NCBI GenBank assembly: GCA_964353855.1
Contig: CAYGWX010000094.1
Span: forward strand, 1 to 5,984
Direction of reading: 5' to 3'
Length of the DNA stretch: 5,984 nt
Source of the DNA: CAYGWX01 sp964353855 [NCBI: uncultured bacterium]
GTDB lineage: Bacteria; Edwardsbacteria; CAYGWX01
Part shown: piece after piece, positions 1 through 5,440 of the stretch
Position numbering within the stretch: the stretch's first letter is position 1
Layout of the letters: every line of letters starts with the position of its first letter
Translations under genes and position numbers: made by a program
Notes under the pieces: generated by a model
Seen by the model: only the letters and a program-made list of their open reading frames with translations
Database searches by the model: none
Told to the model about the DNA's origin: nothing

Positions 1-2
1 TG

Positions 3-989
3 AAGGCCGGGGCCACGAAGATCACGGTCCTGGACTACGACGAACTCCATTTGGAGGAGAAGGAGGCCCGAACCGCGGAGGAGTGCTTCCCGTTCCGGGA
101 CAAGCCCACGGTGACCTGGATCAACGTGGAGGGTCTCGCGGACGCGGCGGCCCTGGAGAAGCTGGGCGAGCGGTTCGGCTTGCACGCCCTGATCGTAGAG
201 GACATCCTGGCCACGGACCAGCGGCCCAAGGTGGAGGACCAGGGGGACTACCTGTACATCGTGCTCAAGATGCTGGACTACCAGGAGGAGGAGATCATCC
301 ACGAGCAGGTGAGCCTGATCCTGGGGTCCAACTTCGTCATCTCGTTCCAGGAGGGCCGGGAGGGAGACGTGTTCAACCCCATCCGGGAGCGCATCCGGAG
401 CGGGAAGGGCAGAATCCGCAAGTCGGGGGCCGACCACCTGGCCTACGCGCTTCTGGATTCCATCGTGGACAGCTACTTCGCCATCCTGGAGAAGTTGGGA
501 GAGCAGGTGGAGGCCCTGGAGGAGGAGCTGATCGCGGATCCGGGACCGGAGACCCTGGAGGAGATCCACCGCCTGAAGCGGGAGATGCTTTATTTAAGGA
601 AATCCCTCTGGCCTCTGCGGGAAGTCATCAGCACCCTGGAACGGGGGGAATCCGCGCTCATCCAGGAGTCCACGGGCATCTACCTCAGGGACGTGTACGA
701 CCACACCATCCAGGTCATCGACTCCATCGAGACTTTCCGGGACATGCTCTCCGGAATGCTGGACATCTACCTCTCCAGCATCTCGAACCGAATGAACGCG
801 GTGATGAAGGTCCTGACCCTCATCGCCACCATCTTCATGCCGCTCACCTTCCTGGCCGGGGTCTACGGGATGAACTTCAAGCACATGCCGGAGCTGGAGT
901 GGCCGTGGGCCTATCCGGCGCTCTGGCTTGCCCTGGCCTCGATCGGGATCACGATGGTCGTTTATTTCAAGAGGAAGAAGTGGCTTTGA
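3..989 (+). CDS. corA: CorA-family magnesium/cobalt transporter, 5'-truncated by window edge
   Basis: CorA is a homopentameric inner-membrane channel for Mg2+ (also Co2+/Ni2+), with a large cytoplasmic N-terminal funnel and two C-terminal membrane helices. The reading frame is open from the window edge, and residues encoded at 3-50 (ending TVLDYDELH) already fit the N-terminal domain of Thermotoga-type CorA. The true start therefore lies upstream, and the TTG at 51 is not the start. Recognisable family blocks follow in order: PFRDKPTVTWINV, VEDILATDQRPKVE, YIVLKML, EQVSLIL, LRKSLWPLREV, RDVYDHTIQ and ETFRDMLSGMLD. TM1 starts around VMKVLTLIATIFMPLTFLAG, the signature YGMNF follows (GMN codons 867-875), then TM2 and the basic end KRKKWL. 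Only about 20-25 N-terminal residues appear to be missing. The gene converges on the MshEN-PAS gene and no functional link is evident. Identification comes from recalled similarity to the T. maritima protein and the intact GMN signature. Confidence 0.97.
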   Translation, partial: KAGATKITVLDYDELHLEEKEARTAEECFPFRDKPTVTWINVEGLADAAALEKLGERFGLHALIVEDILATDQRPKVEDQGDYLYIVLKMLDYQEEEIIHEQVSLILGSNFVISFQEGREGDVFNPIRERIRSGKGRIRKSGADHLAYALLDSIVDSYFAILEKLGEQVEALEEELIADPGPETLEEIHRLKREMLYLRKSLWPLREVISTLERGESALIQESTGIYLRDVYDHTIQVIDSIETFRDMLSGMLDIYLSSISNRMNAVMKVLTLIATIFMPLTFLAGVYGMNFKHMPELEWPWAYPALWLALASIGITMVVYFKRKKWL

Positions 990-1048
990 TTCCATTGGGA
1001 ATGAAGAAAGTAAGATAAAGGCGGGATGGGCCTGATGCCGGGGAAATA

Positions 1049-1099
1049 GATCCGGATCATCCGTCGGCCACGCCCCGGGATCCCCGGGAACGTGGGGCG
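1049..1099. repeat. Small G+C-rich palindromes in the convergent intergenic region
   Basis: Downstream of corA lies a perfect 10-bp palindrome, GATCCGGATC (1049-1058). It is followed by a short tandem CCCCGGGA repeat (1073-1080 and 1082-1089) enclosed by CGCCCC (1071-1076) and GGGGCG (1094-1099), which can pair. No T-tract follows, so this is not a terminator by itself. It may be 3'-UTR structure or chance in G+C-rich DNA. The rest of 990-1126 holds nothing I can recognise. Confidence 0.3.
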
Positions 1100-1120
1100 A
1101 TGTCCCCCTGGTACAAACCA

Positions 1121-1158
1121 AAAAGAAAGGCGGCCTCTATCGGGCCGCCTTGTGTTTT
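1121..1158. terminator. Bidirectional intrinsic terminator between corA and the MshEN-PAS gene
   Basis: A perfect 9-bp stem, AAGGCGGCC (1127-1135) with GGCCGCCTT (1143-1151), closes a 7-nt loop. On the plus strand TGTGTTTT follows, which would end corA transcripts. On the minus strand the stem is followed by TTCTTTTTGGTTT (the complement of 1114-1126), a better U-tract. That minus-strand tract ends the gene whose stop codon is at 1173-1175. The position between two convergent stop codons supports a shared terminator. Confidence 0.9.
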
Positions 1159-1172
1159 GGAAAGCATCCTTG

Positions 1173-1823
1173 CTAAATCAGGCGCAGGAACCCCCCGGCG
1201 CCGATGAATTCACCGGTCTTGTTCTTGAGGGGGAAGGTGCGGACCTCGACCTTCATCTTGCGGGGCTTGGAGACCTCGAAGACCAGGGTCCCGGGGTCCG
1301 GACGCTTATGGGCGGCCTCGTGGACCTGCTTGAGGAAGCCCTCCGGGTCTTCGAAGAACCGGGCCCCGAAATTGACCACCGGGATCTCCTGCTTGCCCAT
1401 GAAGTCTTCGGGCCTCATCCCGGCCAGGGAGGCGAAGGCCCGGTTCACGAAGAGGATGCGGTCGTCGGACCGGCGTTCGCCCCAGGCCTCGATATAAAGC
1501 CCCTCCTCCAGCTGGTCGGCGATGGATTGAAACAGGGGCAGGCTGACGAGCTGGCATAGCTCCAGGGCGCTGGCCGGAAGCCCGCGACTCAGGTTCTCCA
1601 ACGTGGGCGGAAGCGCGGTGCGGCAGAGGTCCTCCGCCTGGCGGGACAGGGCATTCAAAAGCTGGGCCGGGGTCACATACCCCAGTTCCACCAGATACTC
1701 TCCCAACAGCACGCTGGGGCGAATCATCTGCTTCCGCCGGGCCTCGTTCACCTGGGTGAGGTTGGTGAACCCTAAGTCCACCAAAATCTCCCCCAGCAGG
1801 CGGTGTCCTTGCGCTTCGACCAT
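1173..1823 (-). CDS. MshEN (GspE N-terminal-like) plus PAS domain protein, candidate cyclic-di-GMP/signal sensor
   Basis: A 216-aa protein with no signal peptide or membrane helix, so probably cytoplasmic. The N-terminus has two copies of the roughly 24-residue MshEN pattern: LLGEILVDLGFTNLTQVNEA..Q (residues about 9-32) and LLGEYLVELGYVTPAQLLNALSRQ-like (about 39-62). MshEN domains of type II secretion/pilus ATPases can bind cyclic-di-GMP. A helical linker (about 63-100) leads to a PAS-like domain, with LEEGLYIEAWG, RILFVNRAFASLAGMRPEDF and a final strand pair ending GAGGFLRLI. There is no kinase, GGDEF, DNA-binding or ATPase domain, so any output must be through a partner. The start at 1823 has GGAGG (1829-1833) five nt upstream. 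An in-frame ATG at 1862 is rejected because it has no ribosome site and lies inside the promoter. The domain calls are good; ligand and role are inferred. Confidence 0.85.
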   Translation of the reverse strand: MVEAQGHRLLGEILVDLGFTNLTQVNEARRKQMIRPSVLLGEYLVELGYVTPAQLLNALSRQAEDLCRTALPPTLENLSRGLPASALELCQLVSLPLFQSIADQLEEGLYIEAWGERRSDDRILFVNRAFASLAGMRPEDFMGKQEIPVVNFGARFFEDPEGFLKQVHEAAHKRPDPGTLVFEVSKPRKMKVEVRTFPLKNKTGEFIGAGGFLRLI

Positions 1824-1862
1824 GACTCCCTCCGTTAAGAAGGCACGTCCCCGAATGTGCAT

Positions 1863-1892
1863 ATCTTACACTTTTGGCAGGGGTTTTGTCAA
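1863..1892 (-). promoter_or_regulatory. Sigma70-type promoter for the MshEN-PAS gene
   Basis: Read on the minus strand, TTGACA (1892-1887) is followed by an 18-nt spacer and TAAGAT (1868-1863), a 4/6 match to TATAAT. Transcription would begin near 1855, leaving a leader of about 30 nt before the ATG at 1823. This fits the chosen start and excludes the upstream ATG at 1862. The A/T-rich tract at 1896-1918, upstream of the -35, could act as an UP element. Confidence 0.8.
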
Positions 1893-1935
1893 GCCTTCTT
1901 TTCGTTTTTTTTAAAAATGGCTTGACAGAAACCCC
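1880..1935. repeat. Spaced inverted repeat covering both divergent -35 elements
   Basis: GGGGTTTTGTCAAGCC (1880-1895) is the inverted match of GGCTTGACAGAAACCCC (1919-1935), differing only by one extra G in the right arm. The arms contain the -35 boxes of the two divergent promoters and the first bases of their spacers. The 23-nt centre is A/T-rich (runs of T then A). The shared bases go beyond the -35 consensus (the AAACCCC part), so a common regulator or an ancestral promoter duplication is possible. The repeat is visible in the sequence; its role is inferred. Confidence 0.7.
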
Positions 1936-1950
1936 ATCTTTTGGTAAGAT
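1922..1950 (+). promoter_or_regulatory. Sigma70-type promoter for the S8-M28 protease operon
   Basis: A consensus TTGACA (1922-1927), a 17-nt spacer and TAAGAT (1945-1950) are preceded by TG one base upstream of the -10, an extended -10 arrangement. Transcription should start near 1957, about 140 nt before the protease ATG. An A/T-rich block, TTTTTTTTAAAAA-like, lies directly upstream of the -35 and may act as an UP element shared with the divergent promoter. Confidence 0.85.
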
Positions 1951-1990
1951 GATAGGGTCGTCTTCGTCCCTTTCATGTAGCCATCTGTCG

Positions 1991-2023
1991 AAAGGTTGGC
2001 CACCTCATTCGCGGGTAACCTTT
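1991..2023 (+). promoter_or_regulatory. Predicted hairpin in the leader of the protease operon
   Basis: AAAGGTT (1991-1997) pairs with AACCTTT (2017-2023), and the helix continues as ACC (2002-2004) with GGT (2014-2016) around a 4-nt bulge (GGCC) and a 9-nt loop. A T-rich stretch follows (TTTTCT), then a self-complementary AAGGCCTT (2033-2040) and TTGTTTT. This could be a regulatory or attenuator-like leader. I recognise no known riboswitch class, and folding is by eye only. Confidence 0.4.
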
Positions 2024-2097
2024 TCTGACCTTAAGGCCTTTTGTTTTCTGCGGCATAAAGCAACGCAAAAGTCCGGGAGACGAGAAAGGAGGACGCG

Positions 2098-3750
2098 ATG
2101 AAACTAGGGCTAAGGATTCTTATCGTGGTTCTATGGGCCGGGCTGGCTTCCGCGGGAGGGCTCGACCCGGGCCTCGCGGCTAAACTTTCCGGGATGGGGC
2201 CGACCGAAAAGCTTGCGGTCATCGTGCATCTCAGGGCCCAGGCCGACCTGGCCCTGTTCCACCCCGGTAACAAGGCGGGGATGGTATCCGAGCTGCACCG
2301 GGTGGCTGACGGGACCCAACCCTCTTTTCTTTCCCGGTTTGAAGGGCAGATCGAGAACGTGGGCCGGTTCTGGATCTACAACGGGTTCGCCTGCACGGCC
2401 CGGAAGGACGCCATTCTGGAACTTGCCTCCCAGCCCGAGGTGGACTTCGTTTGCGAGAACCAAACGCTGTCCCTGGAGCCTGCGGTTCCCGGGGTCGAGG
2501 TTCTCGCGGATTCCACCACCTGGAACATCCGCCGGGTACGGGCGGACTCGGTGTGGAAGATCCGGGGCTACACCGGTCAAGGCGTGATTGTGGGCCTCAT
2601 TGACACCGGGATGGATATCACCCATCCCACTTTCGGAAATCGTTGGCGCCAGCAGGATGGGTGGTACGATGCGGTAGCCGGAAGCCCCACACCTAATGAC
2701 AGCAATGGCCATGGGATCTTCTGCATGGGAATTGCTTTAGGCGGCACGACCGGGGACTCCATCGGCGTAGCTCCCGGGGCGACCTTCATCGCAGCCAAGG
2801 GCATTTCGGCTGGTGGGGGGTTCCAGTATGCCTGGTTGGATTCCTGCTTGCAGTGGTATGCCCGCCTGGACAGCCTTGACCGTGGCGCATCCGTGGTCAC
2901 CAGCCCTGTGAGGGTCTCACGAACGGAGAGCCATTTTTGGCAGGCCTGTCGTTCTCTCCAGTTTTTGGGTACGACGTTGGCATTCACTGTAGGAAGCTTA
3001 GGACCAAGCGGGAGCACCGTCGAGTCACCTGGAAACTACCCCTGCTTGTTGGGTGTGGGAGCCACGGATGCGAACGATTTCGTTGCTTCATTTTCTTCAC
3101 GCGGACCAGCACCCAGCGGATATCCCTGGGACTCCAGCGCAGCATGGCTGGACCCCCTGTGGGGAACGCGAACGCCGACCAACCATATCAAGCCGGACCT
3201 CGTGGCCCCGGGGGTGAACGTCCGCTCCTCCCATCTGAGCCACGGGTACGCCACGATGAGCGGGACCTCCTGGGCTTCTCCCCATGTGGCTGGTGCCATT
3301 GCCCTAGTGAAGCAGAAGAACCCCACCCTCACCCCGGCCCAGTTATGGCAGATCCTCACCAGCACCTGCGACACCTTCTCCTGGGGAAACCCCTACCCCA
3401 ACCAGAACTACGGCTGGGGACGGCTGAACTGTCTGCGGGCCGTGGACGCCACCCCCTCAGGCGTGGAGGAGAGGGGGACGTCTCTTTCCCTCTGGGGCCA
3501 GGAGGAGCTGACGGTATTCCCAAACCCCATGAGAAAGGGCTGCGAAATCCGGTTTGGAAATCAGTCCGGGTCGCTGGTCCGGGTCGCCCTCTATGACGTG
3601 TCGGGTCGCTTGGTGCGCACTCTCTCCGGCCAGGGATCCATGCTCTGGGATGGACGGGATGAGAACCGGCGCCCGGTGCCCAACGGGATCTACTTCGCGG
3701 TCCCCGAGCGGGGTAAGGGCACTGGGGCGAAGATCGTCGTGGTGAGATAG
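2098..3750 (+). CDS. Secreted subtilisin-family (S8) serine protease with C-terminal FlgD/T9SS-like tail
   Basis: An endopeptidase-type precursor of 550 aa. The ATG at 2098 has AAAGGAGG (2085-2092) five nt upstream. Residues 1-19 form a signal peptide, cut after ASA. Residues about 37-130 look like an inhibitor I9-type propeptide region. The S8 domain runs from about 145 to 450, with catalytic Asp169 (LIDTGMD), His205 (SNGHG) and Ser391 (MSGTSWASPHVAG), a conserved SFSSRGP block and IKPDLVAPGVNV. After a short linker, residues about 466-550 form a FlgD-Ig/T9SS-like domain (VFPNPMRKG, YDVSGRLVRT, NGIYF, ending KIVVVR). Such tails usually serve sorting or surface attachment. Two key sites are unusual: the Thr after HG is Ile, and the oxyanion-hole Asn expected in the AGN.G motif is Ser300 (VGSLGPSG). 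Activity may thus be altered. It is the first gene of an operon with the M28 peptidase. Confidence 0.93.
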   Translation: MKLGLRILIVVLWAGLASAGGLDPGLAAKLSGMGPTEKLAVIVHLRAQADLALFHPGNKAGMVSELHRVADGTQPSFLSRFEGQIENVGRFWIYNGFACTARKDAILELASQPEVDFVCENQTLSLEPAVPGVEVLADSTTWNIRRVRADSVWKIRGYTGQGVIVGLIDTGMDITHPTFGNRWRQQDGWYDAVAGSPTPNDSNGHGIFCMGIALGGTTGDSIGVAPGATFIAAKGISAGGGFQYAWLDSCLQWYARLDSLDRGASVVTSPVRVSRTESHFWQACRSLQFLGTTLAFTVGSLGPSGSTVESPGNYPCLLGVGATDANDFVASFSSRGPAPSGYPWDSSAAWLDPLWGTRTPTNHIKPDLVAPGVNVRSSHLSHGYATMSGTSWASPHVAGAIALVKQKNPTLTPAQLWQILTSTCDTFSWGNPYPNQNYGWGRLNCLRAVDATPSGVEERGTSLSLWGQEELTVFPNPMRKGCEIRFGNQSGSLVRVALYDVSGRLVRTLSGQGSMLWDGRDENRRPVPNGIYFAVPERGKGTGAKIVVVR

Positions 3751-3754
3751 GAGG
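3749..3754 (+). promoter_or_regulatory. Ribosome binding site overlapping the upstream stop codon
   Basis: AGGAGG begins inside the TAG stop (3748-3750) of the S8 protease gene and lies seven nt before the ATG at 3762. The arrangement suggests translational coupling of the two peptidase genes. It also fixes the M28 start. Confidence 0.85.
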
Positions 3755-3761
3755 ATTCCAG

Positions 3762-5354
3762 ATGAAAAAGGCTCTCCTCTTGCTCCTCATCCTGGGGTCG
3801 TTTTCTGCGGCCACAACCGGGGGATCCTTGCTTGTCCGCATCGAGACCTCCCCGGCCGGGAGGGTGGAGCTCTACCGCCTGGGTGTTCCGGTATTCAAGG
3901 ACCTGCGGTCCTCGGTCCTGGCCCCGATGGAAGAAAGGGAGGTCCGCACCCTCCGGGAGCAGGGATTCCGCGTGGAAGTACTCGACCCTGAGGCCGCGCC
4001 CGGGGAATATTTCTTGGTATTCAAAGCCGGCCCGGGAAGGGTCTCTCATCCCGGAACGCTGCTCTGGGAGAACGAGCGCATTCGCCTCGTCCGCATGCCT
4101 GAGGCCGAAGCCCTTCGGGCCAAGGCGTTGGGCTTTGAGATGGTCCGGCTTCCCTCCGACCCCCGTCCCTTAAGCTTCGCCGGACCTTCCGAAGAGACCC
4201 TGTCCCCGGCCCCGGACACCATCATCCAGCGCCTGGTGGGAATGATTTCGGAGGCCAACCTGAGGCAGACGATCCTGGACCTCCAGAATTTCCGCACCCG
4301 CTACTCCACCAACCCCCGCTGCGACTCCGCGGCCCAGTACCTTCACCAGCGCTTCAGCGCCCTGGGCCTGGACTCCGTGGGCTACGACTACTATCGCTAT
4401 CAGGGATACGACCTGAAGAACGTGGACGCGCTCTACCGGGGAAGGGTTCGCCCCGAGAGCCTAGAAATCGCCTGCGGGCACTTCGACTCCTACAGCAACC
4501 AGCCTCAGACATTGGCCCCCGGGGCGGATGACGATGCCTCCGGCGTGGCCGCGGCCCTGGAGATCGCCCGGGTCCTCCGGACCGCCCGCTTTCGCAGGAC
4601 CCTCCGCTACCTCGCCTTCTCCGGCGAGGAGCAGTGGATGAAGGGCTCGACCCATTGGGTGGACTCCGTGGCTGTTCCCCGGGCCTTGAGGATCGACGGG
4701 GTCTACAACCTGGACATGATCGGATACACGGCCTCGGACACCAGCCTCCTCTACGTCACCCCGAACAACGCCTCCCGCTCCCTCGCGGTCCTGGCCGAGT
4801 CCGCCAACGCCCAGTACGGCATCGGCCTTCACGTGGCGAACTACTGGGACGAGGACGCCGCCGGGGACCAGACCCCCTTCTGGGACCGCGGCTTCAAGGC
4901 CGTGTTCGTGATCGAGGATTCGGAGTACGGGATCTGGGGGGGGTCCAATCCCCATTACCACACCACCCACGACACCCTCGGGAACCTGCGGATGTCTCTG
5001 GTCACGCGCGCGACCAGGCTCGCCGCGGCCTGCCTGGCCACCCTGGCCGGGCCGATCGCGGGGAACGCCGTGGAAGAGCAGTCAACGCCGGGCCTCCTGG
5101 CCGGGGGCCGCGGGCTCCGCGTCGTCCCGAACCCGATGCGGAATGGCTGCACGATGAGCGCCCCTTGGCTCGCTGGTGAGGAGCGCTGGTCCATCTACGA
5201 TGCGACCGGGAGGCTGGTGAGAACCGGGACCTTCGAGAAGGGAAGGGCCTTCTGGGACGGAAGGGACCGATCCGGGAGGAACGCCGGCAACGGAGTCTAT
5301 TTCCTGCGGGTGAAGGGCGGTGTTGAAACCGCCCGGTTGGTCCTCCTGAGATGA
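3762..5354 (+). CDS. Secreted M28-family zinc aminopeptidase with C-terminal FlgD/T9SS-like tail
   Basis: A 530-aa exported metallopeptidase that would remove N-terminal residues from peptides using two zinc ions. Residues 1 to about 17 are a signal peptide (MKKALLLLLILGSFSAA). Residues about 20-150 form an N-terminal region I do not recognise. The M28 domain (about 160-435) has all expected ligands: His240 in CGHFDS, bridging Asp257 in GADDDASG, general base Glu289 and ligand Glu290 in FSGEEQ, Asp318 in NLDMIGY and His400 in YHTTHDTL. Residues about 452-530 are a FlgD-Ig/T9SS-like tail (VVPNPMRNG, YDATGRLVRT, WDGRD, NGVYFLRV, ending RLVLLR), clearly related to the tail of the S8 protease just upstream. 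The gene starts 11 nt after that gene and shares its promoter. The complete active site argues for a working enzyme; the exact substrate is unknown. Confidence 0.95.
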   Translation: MKKALLLLLILGSFSAATTGGSLLVRIETSPAGRVELYRLGVPVFKDLRSSVLAPMEEREVRTLREQGFRVEVLDPEAAPGEYFLVFKAGPGRVSHPGTLLWENERIRLVRMPEAEALRAKALGFEMVRLPSDPRPLSFAGPSEETLSPAPDTIIQRLVGMISEANLRQTILDLQNFRTRYSTNPRCDSAAQYLHQRFSALGLDSVGYDYYRYQGYDLKNVDALYRGRVRPESLEIACGHFDSYSNQPQTLAPGADDDASGVAAALEIARVLRTARFRRTLRYLAFSGEEQWMKGSTHWVDSVAVPRALRIDGVYNLDMIGYTASDTSLLYVTPNNASRSLAVLAESANAQYGIGLHVANYWDEDAAGDQTPFWDRGFKAVFVIEDSEYGIWGGSNPHYHTTHDTLGNLRMSLVTRATRLAAACLATLAGPIAGNAVEEQSTPGLLAGGRGLRVVPNPMRNGCTMSAPWLAGEERWSIYDATGRLVRTGTFEKGRAFWDGRDRSGRNAGNGVYFLRVKGGVETARLVLLR

Positions 5355-5361
5355 TCCTCGC

Positions 5362-5390
5362 TTGACCGGGAGGGGGAAAAGTCGTATAAT
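5362..5390 (+). promoter_or_regulatory. Sigma70-type promoter for the M14 carboxypeptidase gene
   Basis: TTGACC (5362-5367, 5/6 match) and a perfect TATAAT (5385-5390) are separated by 17 nt. The -35 begins eight nt after the M28 stop codon. Transcription should begin near 5396, giving a leader of about 45 nt. The M14 gene can thus be expressed separately from the S8-M28 operon, although readthrough is possible because no terminator is seen between them. The bases CTTGAC, preceded by G, recur at all three promoters in this window. Confidence 0.85.
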
Positions 5391-5440
5391 ATAAGATGGG
5401 CTTTTCGGGCACAAACTTCTCAATCGTGAGGGAGACCGAG

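Noticed and set aside
51-53. TTG as the corA start codon
   Set aside because: The frame is open upstream to the window edge, and those residues already fit the CorA N-terminal domain, so the gene starts outside the window.
83-1018. Long open frame overlapping corA on the plus strand in another frame
   Set aside because: Low-complexity Gly/Pro/Arg-rich translation typical of a shadow frame in G+C-rich coding DNA; the corA frame is unmistakable.
594-1121. Minus-strand open frame antisense to the 3' end of corA
   Set aside because: Translation is His/Asp/Gly-rich without family motifs, and it runs across the corA coding region.
1860-1862. Upstream in-frame ATG for the MshEN-PAS gene
   Set aside because: No ribosome site, and it lies at the -10/transcription start; the ATG at 1823 has a good GGAGG and begins right before the MshEN motif.
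1957-2097. Known riboswitch (for example c-di-GMP-I) in the protease leader
   Set aside because: ACGCAAAAG at 2063-2071 loosely recalls part of the GEMM core, but the other conserved core segments and paired arms are not found.
2880-3000. Compensating frameshifts in the S8 domain to explain the odd motifs
   Set aside because: One alternative frame hits a stop and the other gives no S8-like sequence, while the annotated frame keeps conserved blocks on both sides.
4461-4970. Minus-strand open frames antisense to the M28 and M14 genes (also 5002-5520 and 5561-5917)
   Set aside because: Shadow frames of strongly supported coding regions; no recognisable motifs or ribosome sites.
5331-5370. CCCGGT (5332-5337) and ACCGGG (5365-5370) as a terminator between the M28 and M14 genes
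   Set aside because: Only 6 bp with a 27-nt loop and no T-tract; it also overlaps the -35 of the M14 promoter.
5396-5398. Earlier in-frame ATG for the M14 gene
   Set aside because: It coincides with the predicted transcription start; the ATG at 5441 has a ribosome site and starts a typical signal peptide.
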